Positions 34,931 to 53,890 of a stretch of DNA of 64,000 nt are shown in pieces. The DNA is from Mycolicibacterium sp. CBMA 226 (GTDB taxonomy: Bacteria > Actinomycetota > Actinomycetes > Mycobacteriales > Mycobacteriaceae). The first letter of the stretch is position 1; every line of letters begins with the position of its first letter. Both the position numbers and the translations under genes were made by a program. The stretch lies in contig NZ_VTGY01000001.1 of the NCBI RefSeq assembly GCF_009729075.1, positions 430,804-494,803 on the forward strand, given 5' to 3'. The notes under the pieces were generated by a model that did no database searches, had not been told where the DNA came from, and saw nothing but the letters and a program-made list of their open reading frames with translations.

Positions 34931-36184
34931 TCAGGCCAGTAGCCCCTTGGCGACGTGGGTGATCTGCACTTCGTTGCTACCCGCGTAGATCATCAGCGAC
35001 TTGGCGTCGCGCGCCAGCTGCTCGACGCGGTATTCGGTCATGTAGCCGTTACCGCCGAACAACTGGATGGCATCCATCGCGACGTCGGTGGCGGCCTGCG
35101 AGCAGTACCACTTCATGGCCGACGCCTCGGCAAGCGGAATCTGGCGACCGGCCTGGCCGGACTCGATCACGCGGAACAGCATGTTGCGCACGTTCATTCG
35201 GGCCACCTCCATGCTGGCCAGCTTGAGCTGGATCAGCTGGAACTGCCCGATCTCCTTGCCCCACAACGTCCGCGTCTTGGCGTAGTCGACGGACAGCCGC
35301 AGACATTCTTCGATGATGCCGAGCGACATCGAAACCACGCCGATGCGCTCGGCCGAGAAGCTCGACCGCGCGCTGTCGCGGCCGTCGCCGGCTTTGTTGT
35401 CCTCGGTCTCGCCGAGCAGCCGGTCGCGGCCCAGCCGGACATTGTTGAAGAACAGCTCACCGGTGCGGGACGAGTGAATGCCCATCTTGCGGAACGGCTT
35501 TGACTGAACGAAGCCCTCCATGCCGCGGTCGAGCACGAAGGTGAGCACCTTGCGGTCGCGCGGGTCCGAGGCGGAGTCGCCCGCCGTGTTCTCAGCGAGC
35601 TTGGCGTACACGACGACGACGTCGGCGTCGGGTCCGTTGGTGATGAACGTCTTCTGGCCGTTGAGGATGTAGTCGTCACCGTCACGCACGACGTAGGACT
35701 TCATGCCGCCGAACGCATCCGAGCCCGAGTCGGGTTCGGTGATGGCCCAGGCGCCGACCTTCTCGTAGGTCACCAGTCCAGGCAGCCAGCGTTCCTGCTG
35801 AGCCAGGGTGCCCCGGCTCTGGATGGTGGGCACCGTCAGACCCAGGCTGACGCCCACGCCCGTCACCAGACCCGAACTCACCCGGCACAATTCGCTGATC
35901 AGCACCATCCCCATGCCGGCCTGATCGGGCCCGCCGCCGAACATCCCGCCGGATGCCCGCGGCTTGCCGTCCGACGTCTCGCCGGAACGCAGCCGGGACA
36001 GCCGCCGTTCCAGGGCCTCCCGCGCCATCACGTCGATTCCGAAGGTGGCGAACAGCTTCCGGATGATCGGGTATGGCTCCATGTCGCCGCCCTCGAGTTC
36101 ATCGAGGTGCGGCCGGATTTCTTTGTCCACGAATTCGCGAACGGCGTCGCGCACGGCAATGTCGACGTCGGACCAATCAAGCAT
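34931..36184 (-). CDS. acyl-CoA dehydrogenase (FadE type)
   Basis: 417 residues with the three-domain acyl-CoA dehydrogenase layout: helical N-terminus, middle strands with GAWAITEPDSGSDAFGGMKS, and C-terminal helices with GGNGYMTEYRVEQLARDAKSLMIYAGSNEVQ. FAD-dependent oxidation of an acyl-CoA to the enoyl-CoA. Chain specificity is not evident. ATG 36184 starts 4 nt after the stop of the MpaB-family gene, so they form a two-gene operon. Its stop abuts the stop of the convergent regulator gene. Confidence 0.92.
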   Translation of the reverse strand: MLDWSDVDIAVRDAVREFVDKEIRPHLDELEGGDMEPYPIIRKLFATFGIDVMAREALERRLSRLRSGETSDGKPRASGGMFGGGPDQAGMGMVLISELCRVSSGLVTGVGVSLGLTVPTIQSRGTLAQQERWLPGLVTYEKVGAWAITEPDSGSDAFGGMKSYVVRDGDDYILNGQKTFITNGPDADVVVVYAKLAENTAGDSASDPRDRKVLTFVLDRGMEGFVQSKPFRKMGIHSSRTGELFFNNVRLGRDRLLGETEDNKAGDGRDSARSSFSAERIGVVSMSLGIIEECLRLSVDYAKTRTLWGKEIGQFQLIQLKLASMEVARMNVRNMLFRVIESGQAGRQIPLAEASAMKWYCSQAATDVAMDAIQLFGGNGYMTEYRVEQLARDAKSLMIYAGSNEVQITHVAKGLLA

Positions 36185-36188
36185 GTAT

Positions 36189-37217
36189 TCAGGCAGCCTT
36201 TCCCGAGGTCGTCCGGTTACGCGCGGGACGCAGGCCGGCCAACGAGAACGTGGTGTGCACCAGTGATCCAGCACGTTCCATCAACGATTTGTGACGTGGC
36301 ACATAATGCATCGGCAGTCCCCACCGGTCCTTGGGCGGGGCCATGAATCCGGGTGCCTCGACCAGTGGCGCGTCCGCCGGCACCCGTCCTGCGGCCCGGC
36401 GATATGCGGCCAGTGCCCGCGGGTGCAAACGAATTTCCTCGGGAACGGCGAGGAACGCCAGTTCGACGGCCTTGCCGAGAAGACGCAGTACGACCTCGTC
36501 GCCGGGGGTCCAGCGCATGCCGGCCCGCTCGCGGACGGCGGGGTCGAACACCCCGGCCGCGACCCAGCGCTGTCCGGCCACCAATGGCCGGAACATCTGG
36601 TCCCACACCGGGGTGGGCAGCAGCACGAACCACGGCTTGGGGATTCGGATCGTGAAGATGTCGAGTGTGGCCCGGTTGATTTCCAGCTCCTCGGAACACT
36701 TGTGTTCCCAATAGATTTGGAAGTCCTCCCAGGTCTTCGGGACCGGCCGCATGCTCATGCCGTACATCCGGTACCACTGCACGTGCTCGTCGAACAGTTG
36801 GCGCTTCTCGGCTTCGGTCAGGCCGCCGCAGAAGTACTCGGCGGTCTTGAGGATCAGCATGAAGAACGTGGCGTGGGCCCAGTAGAAGGTCTCGGGATTC
36901 AGCGCGTGATAGCGCCGGCCGTCGTGGTCGACGCCCTTGATCGTCTCGTGGTAGCCACGGATCTGCGCTCCGGTGTCGGCGGCGCGGTCGCCGTCGTAGA
37001 CCACGCCCATGATCGGGTACACCGAACGCGCGACCCGTTGCAACGGTTCCCGCAGCAGGATCGAATGGTCCTCCACGCCGGCACCCAGTTCGGGATACAT
37101 GTTCTGGATCGCACCGATCCACACCCCGAGGATGCCGGTGCGCAAGTCGCCGAAGTACTTCCAGGTCAGCGAATCCGGGCCGAGCGGTTCCGCCGCTGGA
37201 GTCGTTCGTGCAGTCAT
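36189..37217 (-). CDS. MpaB-family oxygenase (DUF2236)
   Basis: 342 residues of the DUF2236/MpaB family, which includes heme-dependent oxygenases such as the rubber oxygenase Lcp. Visible: SLTWKYFGDLRTGILG, YHALNPETFYWAHATFFMLI and the C-terminal AYRRAAGRVP. M. tuberculosis Rv1645c is the positional equivalent. First gene of an operon with the acyl-CoA dehydrogenase, suggesting joint oxidation of a lipid. Start ATG 37217 preceded by GAGGACACC. A perfect dyad 40 bp upstream probably regulates the operon. Confidence 0.88.
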   Translation of the reverse strand: MTARTTPAAEPLGPDSLTWKYFGDLRTGILGVWIGAIQNMYPELGAGVEDHSILLREPLQRVARSVYPIMGVVYDGDRAADTGAQIRGYHETIKGVDHDGRRYHALNPETFYWAHATFFMLILKTAEYFCGGLTEAEKRQLFDEHVQWYRMYGMSMRPVPKTWEDFQIYWEHKCSEELEINRATLDIFTIRIPKPWFVLLPTPVWDQMFRPLVAGQRWVAAGVFDPAVRERAGMRWTPGDEVVLRLLGKAVELAFLAVPEEIRLHPRALAAYRRAAGRVPADAPLVEAPGFMAPPKDRWGLPMHYVPRHKSLMERAGSLVHTTFSLAGLRPARNRTTSGKAA

Positions 37218-37256
37218 GGTGTCCTCGCTCGACGCTGATACCGAGGGTTCTGTGTC

Positions 37257-37273
37257 GTCACGATAATCGTGAC
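37257..37273. promoter_or_regulatory. perfect 17-bp operator-like dyad
   Basis: GTCACGATAATCGTGAC, two 8-bp arms around one base, lies 40 bp upstream of the MpaB-family start. A related half-site CCACGATT is at 37287-37294. The dyad is typical of a TetR or similar dimeric repressor; no such gene is adjacent. Confidence 0.6.
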
Positions 37274-37409
37274 AACGCATGTTGTCCACGATTTGGCACC
37301 GGTGTCGGCGCCACCGTTACGGGGCGGCAATCCGTTCGCCACAACTCGGTGACCTGCGACTTTTCCGCCGTGTCGGCCGTCATCGTTGCCGGTGCTGCGG
37401 GCCGCCACC

Positions 37410-37415
37410 TAGGGT
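37410..37415 (+). promoter_or_regulatory. -10 element of the adenylyl cyclase gene
   Basis: TAGGGT ends 6 nt before GTG 37422, consistent with leaderless transcription. Confidence 0.5.
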
Positions 37416-37421
37416 GGCGTC

Positions 37422-38298
37422 GTGGAAGTCGAATCGTTCGAAGAACGATCCGACGGTGTGGGAGAGATCGGCCCGGCGTCACCCGCTGAGCCAGGATCAA
37501 GTGGACCGTTGGGGTGGTTGCAGAACACCAATCACAGTCCGGCTGTCATCGGATTCATCCGACGGGCCCGCCGCGCACTCCCCGGAGACCCCGAGTTCGG
37601 GGATCCGCTGTCGGTGGCCGGCGTGGGCGGGCCCAGTGCCGCGGCCCGCGCCGCAGATCGACTGCTGCCTCGTGGCGGTGCCTCGCACGAGGTGAGCCTG
37701 GCTGGGCTGCAGGTGTGGCAGGCCCTCACCGAGAGGGTCTCCGGACGCCCCGCGAACCCCGAAGTCACCATCGTCTTCACCGACCTCGTCGGCTTCTCCA
37801 AGTGGTCGCTGAGCGTCGGGGACGAGACCACCCTGCGGCTGCTGCGGCGCGTGGCCCAGGTGTTCGAACCGCCGCTGCTGGAATCCGGCGGGCACATCGT
37901 CAAACGCATGGGCGACGGGTCCATGGCGGTGTTCAGCAATCCGGTCACCGCACTGCGCTCGGTCATCCGGGCGCTCGATGCGCTCAAAGAGGTCGAGATC
38001 GACGGGTATCGCCCCAAGATGCGGGCCGGCATCCACACCGGGCGGCCGCAGCGCATCGGTTCGGACCTGCTGGGCGTCGACGTCAACATCGCGGCGCGCG
38101 TCATGGAGCGAGCCGCCAAGGGCGGCCTGATCATCTCGCAGTACACCCTGGACCGCATCGACCAGCAATACCTCGACGCACTCGGGGTGACGCCCAAGAA
38201 GGTGCGCAAACAGCTGTTCGCGGCCAAGGCGTCGGGTGTGCCCGAGGACATGGCCATGTACTGGATCCGGCAGCGCAAGGATGCGGGCACCGAACCCG

Positions 38299-38324
<26 letters not shown>
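37422..38324 (+). CDS. class III adenylyl cyclase (Rv1647-like)
   Basis: 300 residues: a 110-residue N-terminal segment and a class III cyclase domain. Metal-binding Asp residues are in VFTDLVGFSKW and RMGDGSMAVF; DVNIAARVMERAAKGG holds the transition-state Asn/Arg pair. It makes cAMP from ATP in the cytoplasm. Rv1647 is the positional equivalent and a characterised cyclase. GTG 37422 is set by the TAGGGT box. The next gene overlaps its end by 26 nt. Confidence 0.92.
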
Positions 38325-40099
<1,775 letters not shown>

Positions 40100-40100
<1 letters not shown>

Positions 40101-42616
40101 TGCGTATTCCCTACAGCTGGCTGCGGGAAGCAGTACAGGCCGGTGCTCCGGGCTGGGAGGCCACACCAAAGGAACTGGAAGAGGCCTTCATCCGGATCGG
40201 TCACGAGGTCGAGGACGTCATCGCCGCCGGGCCGGTCACCGGTCCGCTGACGGTCGGCCGCGTCGTCGAGATCGAGGAACTCACCGAGTTCAAGAAGCCC
40301 ATTCGGGCCTGCAAGGTCGACGTCGGTGAAGCCGAACCGCGCGACATCGTCTGCGGGGCACGGAACTTCGCCGTCGGAGACCTCGTCGTCGCGGCACTGC
40401 CGGGCACCGTGCTGCCGGGCGATTTCAAGATCGCGACCCGCAAGACGTACGGCCGGGTGTCCGACGGCATGATCTGCTCAGCGGCCGAGTTGAACTTCGG
40501 CTCCGACCATTCCGGCATCATCGTGCTGCCCCCGGGCACCGCCGAGCCGGGTGCCTCGGGCGCCGAGGTGCTGGGCCTCGACGATGTCGTGTTCGACCTC
40601 GCCATCACCCCAGACCGCGGCTACTGCCTCTCGATCCGTGGCATGGCCCGCGAAATCGCCTGCGCCTTCGACCTCGATTTCGTCGACCCCGCCGACGTAC
40701 CCGCCCTGCCCGCTGAGGGCGAGGCCTGGCCGCTGACGGTCCAGCCCGGCACCGGGGTGCAGCGTTTCGGGCTGCGTCCGGTCGTCGGTATCGATCCGAC
40801 CGCGGTTTCGCCGTGGTGGCTGCAGCGTCGCCTGCTGCTGTCCGGTATCCGCGCCATCTCGCCCGCGGTCGACGTCACCAACTACGTGATGCTCGAACTC
40901 GGCCACCCGATGCACGCCCACGATCGCAAGCTGATCACCGGCGGCTTCGACGTGCGCTTCGCCAAACCGGGGGAGACCGTCGTCACCCTTGACGATGTCG
41001 AGCGCAAGCTGGATCCGGGTGATGTCCTGATTTGTGCGGAAGTGGCCACTGATCCTGATGTCGTCGCCGAAGCGACTCCGGTGGCCATCGGCGGCGTCAT
41101 GGGCGCCGGTACGACCGAGGTTCGCGACACCACCACCGACGTGCTGTTGGAAGCGGCCGTGTGGGACCCGGCCGCGGTGTCACGCACCCAGCGCCGGCTG
41201 CACCTCGTGAGCGAGGCCAGCCGCCGCTACGAGCGCAGCGTCGACCCGGCGATCTCGCGGGCCGCGCTGGACCGGTGCGCCGCGCTGCTGGCCGAAATTG
41301 CCGGTGGCACCGTCGAACCCACGCTCACGGACTGGCGTGCCGAGCACGCCGCGCCCGACTGGTCGCAGCCGCCGGTGACCATCGCCGTCGATCTGCCCGA
41401 CCGGATTGCCGGCGTCAGCTACCCGGACGGCACCACCGCCCACCGCCTCATGCAGATCGGCGCGGAGGTGACGGTGTCCGGCGCCACCGCCACCGTGGTG
41501 CCGCCGAGCTGGCGGCCTGACATGTTGCAGCCCGCCGACCTGGTCGAGGAGGTGCTGCGGCTCGAAGGGCTCGACGCCATTCCGTCGGTGCTGCCGCAGG
41601 CGCCCGCCGGCCGTGGTCTCACGGCCGCTCAGCAGCGTCGTCGTGCCATCGGGAAGTCGTTGGCGCTGGGCGGTTTCGTCGAGGTGCTGCCGACGCCGTT
41701 CCTGCCCGCCGGCGTGTTGGACGCCTGGGGCCTGCCGGCCGACGACCCGCGCCGCGCCACCATCTCGGTGCTCAACCCGCTGGAGGCCGACCGGCCGGCA
41801 CTGGCCACCACGCTGCTGCCCGGGCTGCTGGAAGCCTTGGCGCGCAACGTGTCTCGCGGTGCGGCTGACGTCGCGCTGTTCGGTATCGAGCAGGTGGTGC
41901 AGGCCACTCCGCACACCAAGGCCCTGGCGCCGATCCCGGTCGACCGTCGTCCGACCGACGCGGAGCTCGCCGAGATCGACCAAGCCCTGCCGTACCAGCC
42001 GCTGCATGTTGCCGCGGTCCTCACCGGTCTGCGCGAGCCGGCCGGACCCTGGGGTCCGGGCCGCGCGGTCGAGGCCACCGATGCGCTGGAGACCGTGCAG
42101 ATCATCGCCCGGGCGTGCGGTGTCGAGGTGACGTTGCGCGCGGCCCAGGAACTGCCGTGGCATCCGGGACGCTGCGCCGAGGTGCTCGTGGGTGACACCG
42201 TTGTCGGCTACGCCGGCCAGCTGCACCCGGCCGTCATCGAACGCACGGGCCTGCCGAAGGGCACCTGCGCCGTCGAGCTGAACCTGGACGCCATCCCAGT
42301 CGTCGAGCGCGCCATCGTGCCGTCGGTGTCGCCCTACCCGGCGGTGTTCCAGGACGTCAGCCTCATCGTTGCCGACGACGTGGCGGCGCAGGCGGTTATC
42401 GACGTCGTGCGTGAGGGCGCCGGCGACCTGCTCGAGGATGCGCGGCTGTTCGACGTGTACACCGGCCCGCAGATCGGTGAGGGTCGCAAGTCGCTGACCC
42501 TTGCCCTGCGGTTCCGGGCGCCCGACCGGACGCTGACCGAGGATGAGGCCAGCGCGGCCCGCGACGCCGCCGTGGCTCTGGTCACCGAGCGCCTTGGCGC
42601 GGAACAGCGTCGCTGA
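40100..42616 (+). CDS. pheT: phenylalanyl-tRNA synthetase beta subunit
   Basis: 838 residues, the usual size. N-terminal [12 protein letters not shown], the tRNA-binding EMAP domain ([13 protein letters not shown]), B3/B4 editing domain ([39 protein letters not shown]), B5, and the C-terminal anticodon-binding FDX domain ([15 protein letters not shown]). Translationally coupled to pheS by overlap. No clear terminator was found before argC. Confidence 0.97.
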
Positions 42617-42713
42617 CCTGCGTTGATCCTGCGGCCACGGCGCTGGTTACTCGGACTTTTGCGCCGCTGACACAGGGTCAATGCACGACGCGTGACACTG
42701 CTCATTAATTGGT

Positions 42714-44982
<2,269 letters not shown>

Positions 44983-44986
<4 letters not shown>

Positions 44987-45878
44987 GTACAGATGGACTC
45001 TCCGCGCGGTCACTTTCGACCAAGACCAAGGCGGCGGTCCTTGCCGAGGCCCTGCCGTGGCTCAAGCAGCTGCACGGCAATGTCGTCGTCGTCAAGTACG
45101 GCGGCAACGCCATGACCGACGACACGCTCAAGGCGGCCTTCGCGGCCGACATGGCGTTCCTGCGCAACTGCGGCATTCAGCCCGTCGTCGTGCACGGCGG
45201 CGGCCCGCAGATCAGCGCGATGCTGAAACGCCTTGGTATCGAAGGTGATTTCAAGGGCGGCTTCCGGGTCACGACGCCAGAGGTGCTCGAGATCGCGCGC
45301 ATGGTGCTGTTCGGTCAGGTCGGTCGGGAATTGGTCGGCCTGATCAACGCTCACGGTCCGTACGCCGTCGGCATCACCGGCGAGGACGCGCAGCTGTTCA
45401 CCGCCGTGCGGCGCAGCGTCACGGTCGACGGCGTCCCCACCGATATCGGATTGGTCGGCGACGTCGAGCACGTCAATGCCGACGCCATCCTGGACCTCAT
45501 CGACGCGGGCCGGATTCCGGTGGTGTCCACCATCGCTCCCGACGCCGACGGCGTGGTGCACAACATCAACGCCGACACCGCCGCGGCCGCCGTGGCCGAG
45601 GCGCTCGGCGCCGAGAAGCTGCTGATGCTCACCGACGTCGAAGGGCTGTACACCGACTGGCCGGACCGTAACTCGCTGGTCACCGAAATCGACACGGCCG
45701 CACTGGCGCAACTGTTGCCGAAGCTCGAATCCGGCATGGTGCCCAAGATCGAGGCGTGCCTGCGGGCCGTGCAGAACGGCGTCCCCAGCGCACACGTCAT
45801 CGACGGCCGTGTCGAACACTGCGTCCTGGTCGAACTGTTCACCGACGAGGGCACCGGAACCAAGGTGGTAGCCCCCAA

Positions 45879-45882
<4 letters not shown>
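44983..45882 (+). CDS. argB: acetylglutamate kinase
   Basis: 299 residues of the amino-acid kinase fold: [10 protein letters not shown] (nucleotide), [11 protein letters not shown] and [30 protein letters not shown]. Phosphorylates N-acetylglutamate; in linear-to-cyclic pathways it is the arginine feedback point. An N-terminal helix typical of arginine-inhibited hexameric forms is present ([16 protein letters not shown]). ATGA overlaps at both ends. Confidence 0.97.
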
Positions 45883-48462
<2,580 letters not shown>

Positions 48463-48487
48463 CAGTACTAGACAAGGAGATTGACAC

Positions 48488-51114
<2,627 letters not shown>

Positions 51115-51129
51115 GCCGTCGTCCGGCCG

Positions 51130-51135
51130 TAGGCT
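51130..51135 (+). promoter_or_regulatory. -10 element of the small HNH gene
   Basis: TAGGCT ends 6 nt before GTG 51142, pointing to a leaderless transcript independent of argH. Confidence 0.5.
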
Positions 51136-51141
51136 CGTGCG

Positions 51142-51492
51142 GTGCCAACTCGCAGCCGCGCCGCGGTGTACGCCAGACGTCGCAAGCGTCGGATGGCGAA
51201 GGTCGCCCACGACCTGACGACGCAGCAATGGGCTGTTCTGCAACAGGTTTGGGGTGGCTGCGCCTACTGCGGCGCGGACGACACCGATCTGCAGAAGGAC
51301 TGCGTCCAGCCCATCTCCCGCGGCGGAAGGTACACGCTGGACAACGTGGTGCCCGCATGCCGGTCCTGCAATGCGAGCAAATGCAACGCCGAAGTCACCG
51401 GCTGGTTGCGCCGAAAGAAGTTGGACGAAGGCAGGTTTCTGCTCCGGAAGGCCACCATCGCCAGGGAACTGGCGCAATATTCGGGATCCTGA
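51142..51492 (+). CDS. small HNH-family protein with Cys in place of the catalytic His
   Basis: 116 residues. Basic N-terminus (RRRKRRMAKVAHD), zinc cysteines Cys40, Cys43, Cys73 and Cys76 (CAYC, CRSC), and the core ISRGGRYTLDNVVPACRSCNASK. The catalytic DH dipeptide of HNH nucleases is DC here (Cys54 in LQKDCVQP). The fold is probably kept while nuclease activity is altered or lost. Role unknown. Confidence 0.82.
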   Translation: MPTRSRAAVYARRRKRRMAKVAHDLTTQQWAVLQQVWGGCAYCGADDTDLQKDCVQPISRGGRYTLDNVVPACRSCNASKCNAEVTGWLRRKKLDEGRFLLRKATIARELAQYSGS

Positions 51493-51506
51493 CGGCGCCC
51501 GGCGCC

Positions 51507-51512
51507 TACGCT
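51507..51512 (+). promoter_or_regulatory. -10 element of the HD-GYP/LuxR gene
   Basis: TACGCT ends 6 nt before ATG 51519, supporting that ATG as the original start. Confidence 0.5.
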
Positions 51513-51518
51513 GAGCCG

Positions 51519-53077
51519 ATGGCCGGTGTCCGGACGCCCGAAGTGCGCCTGGCGGAGCTGATCGCCTCGCTCTCCTTGGCAACCGACCTGGGCTTGGGAC
51601 AGCCGCAGGAACACGTGTTGCGTCAGACGGTCATCGCGACGCGCCTGGCTGCCGTGGCGGGGATGACGCCCGAGCATCAGGCCGCCGCGTTCTACGTGTC
51701 GCTGCTGGCCTGGATGGGTGCGTCGCTGACTCGCATGAGCTGGCGCACTGGTTCGGAGACGACCTCCAGATGCGCGCCGACAGCTACCAGGTGGACAAGG
51801 CCGGTCCCGGGATGGCGCGGTTTCTGCTCGGACACCTCGCGCAGGGCCGGCCGGCGCTGCAGCGCATCACCATGGTCGGCCGATTTCTGGTCCAGGGCGT
51901 CGGCGATATGCCGAAACTGTTTGTCAGCCACTGTCAGACGGCCGGCGACATCGCCGACCGCCTGGACCTGCCATCCGAAGTCCGCGCCGCCCTGCTGGAT
52001 GCCTTCGAGCGTTGGGACGGCATGGGCGTGCCGGGACGTGTCCGCGGAGTCCAGATCGCACCGGTCATGCGCGTCGTCCACATCGCGGACGACGCCGAGG
52101 TGCACCACCGCACCGGCGGCGTCGACGGGGCGCTGGAGATGCTGCGCAGCCGCCGGGGGACCGAGTTCGACCCGGAACTCGTCGACCTCTGTTGCGGCCG
52201 TCCGGACGACATCTTCGGGGGACTGGACGCCCTCGACGCCTGGGGCTCGGTGATCGGGGGCTGCGCGTCGCTCGATTGCACGATCCCCGACGCCGAATTG
52301 ACTGCGGTGCTGCGGGTCTTCGCCGACTACGCCGACCTGAAATCGCCCTGGTTTCTCGGCTATTCACGGCGCGTCGCCGAACTCACCGCGGCGGCCGCGC
52401 GAGTGGCCGGACTCAGTGACGGCGACGTCGCCCTCGCCGAGCGCGCCGCGCTGGTGCACCGGGTCGGCGCCATCGGGGTATCCACCGGAGTCTGGAACAA
52501 GCCGGGCCCCTTGACCATTGCCGAACGCGAACGCGTCCGCACCGTCCCGTATCTCACCGAACGGGTGCTGTGCCGCCAACCGCGGCTGTGCGAGATCGGC
52601 GCGGTCGCCGCGGCCGGCTACGAACGCATGGACGGCAGCGGATACCCGCGCGGTTTGAGCGGCAGCGCCATTCCCGTGGCAGCCCGCCTGCTGGCCGCGG
52701 CCGCGGTCTATCAGGCCCTCGGTGAGGACCGCCCGCACCGGGTCGCATTGTCACAGGCCGATCGCACCACGGCCATGCACGCCGAGGTCACCGCCGGACG
52801 GCTCGATGCCGCTGCCGCCACCGCGGTGCTCACCGCCGCGGGTTGCCGGCCCGGCCGGCGGATCCCACTCGTCGCCGGCCTGACCGGCCGTGAGCTCGAA
52901 GTGCTCGAGCTCTTGGTCCGGGGTTCGTCGAATCGGCAGATCGCCCAACATCTTTCGATCACCCCGCGCACCGTCGGCACCCACGTCGAGCACATCTACA
53001 CCAAGATCGGGGTGTCGACCCGCGGCGCCGCCGCGATGTTCGCCATGCGCCACGGGCTGGTCAGCGCCGCTGAATAG
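51519..53077 (+). pseudogene. HD-GYP/LuxR-type regulator, frameshifted near codon 66
   Basis: Two reading frames together make one regulator. From ATG 51519 the frame reads AELIASLSLATDLGLGQPQEH...FYVSLLAWMG, the standard start of HD-domain LuxR regulators; at 51716-51719 it must move to the frame reading CVADSHELAHWFGDDLQMRADSY, which continues to 53077 through an HD-GYP-like domain (YERMDGSGYPRGL; the first His pair is lost) and a LuxR HTH (LTGRELEVLELLVRGSSNRQIAQHLSI). Loss of one G from a GGGG run explains it. Either a real null allele or a sequencing error; the C-terminal part could still be translated from ATG 51770. Confidence 0.75.
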
Positions 53078-53129
53078 ATCGGGTATTCACCCGATGTGCC
53101 GGGGTCCCGGCGGGCCGTAGAACCGATAC

Positions 53130-53528
53130 ATGAGCAACGACAGCGGCTCCGGATGGGCAGTGGCGGGCGCATTCCTGGAGGCCTTCGCCGGCCGGGATTT
53201 CGCCGCACTGTCCGAATGCCTTGATCCCGGCGTGCATTTCCGCGCACTGATCCCTCCCGGCCTCGTCGATGTCACCGGGGCCGACGACACCGTCGGCCGC
53301 TTCCGGCACTGGTTCGGCGCCGACACCTTCGAATTGATCGACGCCTCCGTCGGCCGTGTCGGAGACCGCGTCACGTTGAGCTGGCGCGTCCGCACCTCCC
53401 CACCCGGTGACCCGACGGCCGTCGCGATCGTCGAGCAGCGCATGTTCGCCGCCGCTGACGTCCGCATCCAGTCAATCGACCTGCTGTGCTCAGGGTTTCA
53501 GCCCGAACAGAAGGAGAACCGATCATGA
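53130..53528 (+). CDS. SnoaL/NTF2-like protein
   Basis: 132 residues with the NTF2-like pattern: helix AGAFLEAFAGRDFAALSECL, DPGVHFRALIPPG, and strands DRVTLSWRVRTS and AIVEQRMF. Such folds bind or isomerise small molecules; no specific function. Its stop overlaps the next ATG (ATGA), so it is coupled to the DsrE-like gene. Confidence 0.75.
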   Translation: MSNDSGSGWAVAGAFLEAFAGRDFAALSECLDPGVHFRALIPPGLVDVTGADDTVGRFRHWFGADTFELIDASVGRVGDRVTLSWRVRTSPPGDPTAVAIVEQRMFAAADVRIQSIDLLCSGFQPEQKENRS

Positions 53529-53890
53529 GCTCGAAAGTGGCGATCAGCCTCACCACGGGCCTGGAGGACGCCGAGAAAGTCACGATCGCCCTGCTGATGG
53601 CCGTCGGCGCGGCTGAACAGGGGCATCCGACGATGATGTTCCTGGCCAAGGAAGCCGTGCGGCTGGGCCAGCCCGATTTCGCGCTCGGCGTCGCCTGCGA
53701 CGGTTGCCCACCGCTGCCGGATCTCATGGCCCGCTATGCGGCCGCCGGCGGCAAATTCCTCATCTGTCCCATCTGCTTCAATGCCAAAGCCCTTGACGCA
53801 GAGAACATCTTGGCCAACGCCGGCCTCGGCGGCACCATTCCGCTGTGGCAGTGGATCGGCGAGGAGCCGGCCACCACGTTCAGCTACTGA
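53525..53890 (+). CDS. DsrE-family protein
   Basis: 121 residues. Sulphur-relay type DsrE/F fold: KVAISLTTGLEDAEKVTIALLMAVGAAEQGH, MMFLAKEAV, and cysteines in VACDGCPPL and ICPICFNAK, which could carry persulphide. Role in this organism is unknown. Coupled to the NTF2-like gene; overlaps the convergent ABC-F gene by 11 bp. Confidence 0.82.
   Translation: MSSKVAISLTTGLEDAEKVTIALLMAVGAAEQGHPTMMFLAKEAVRLGQPDFALGVACDGCPPLPDLMARYAAAGGKFLICPICFNAKALDAENILANAGLGGTIPLWQWIGEEPATTFSY

Noticed and set aside
53130..53890. Toxin-antitoxin pair from two small overlapping genes
   Set aside because: The products match SnoaL-like and DsrE-like folds, not toxin or antitoxin families.
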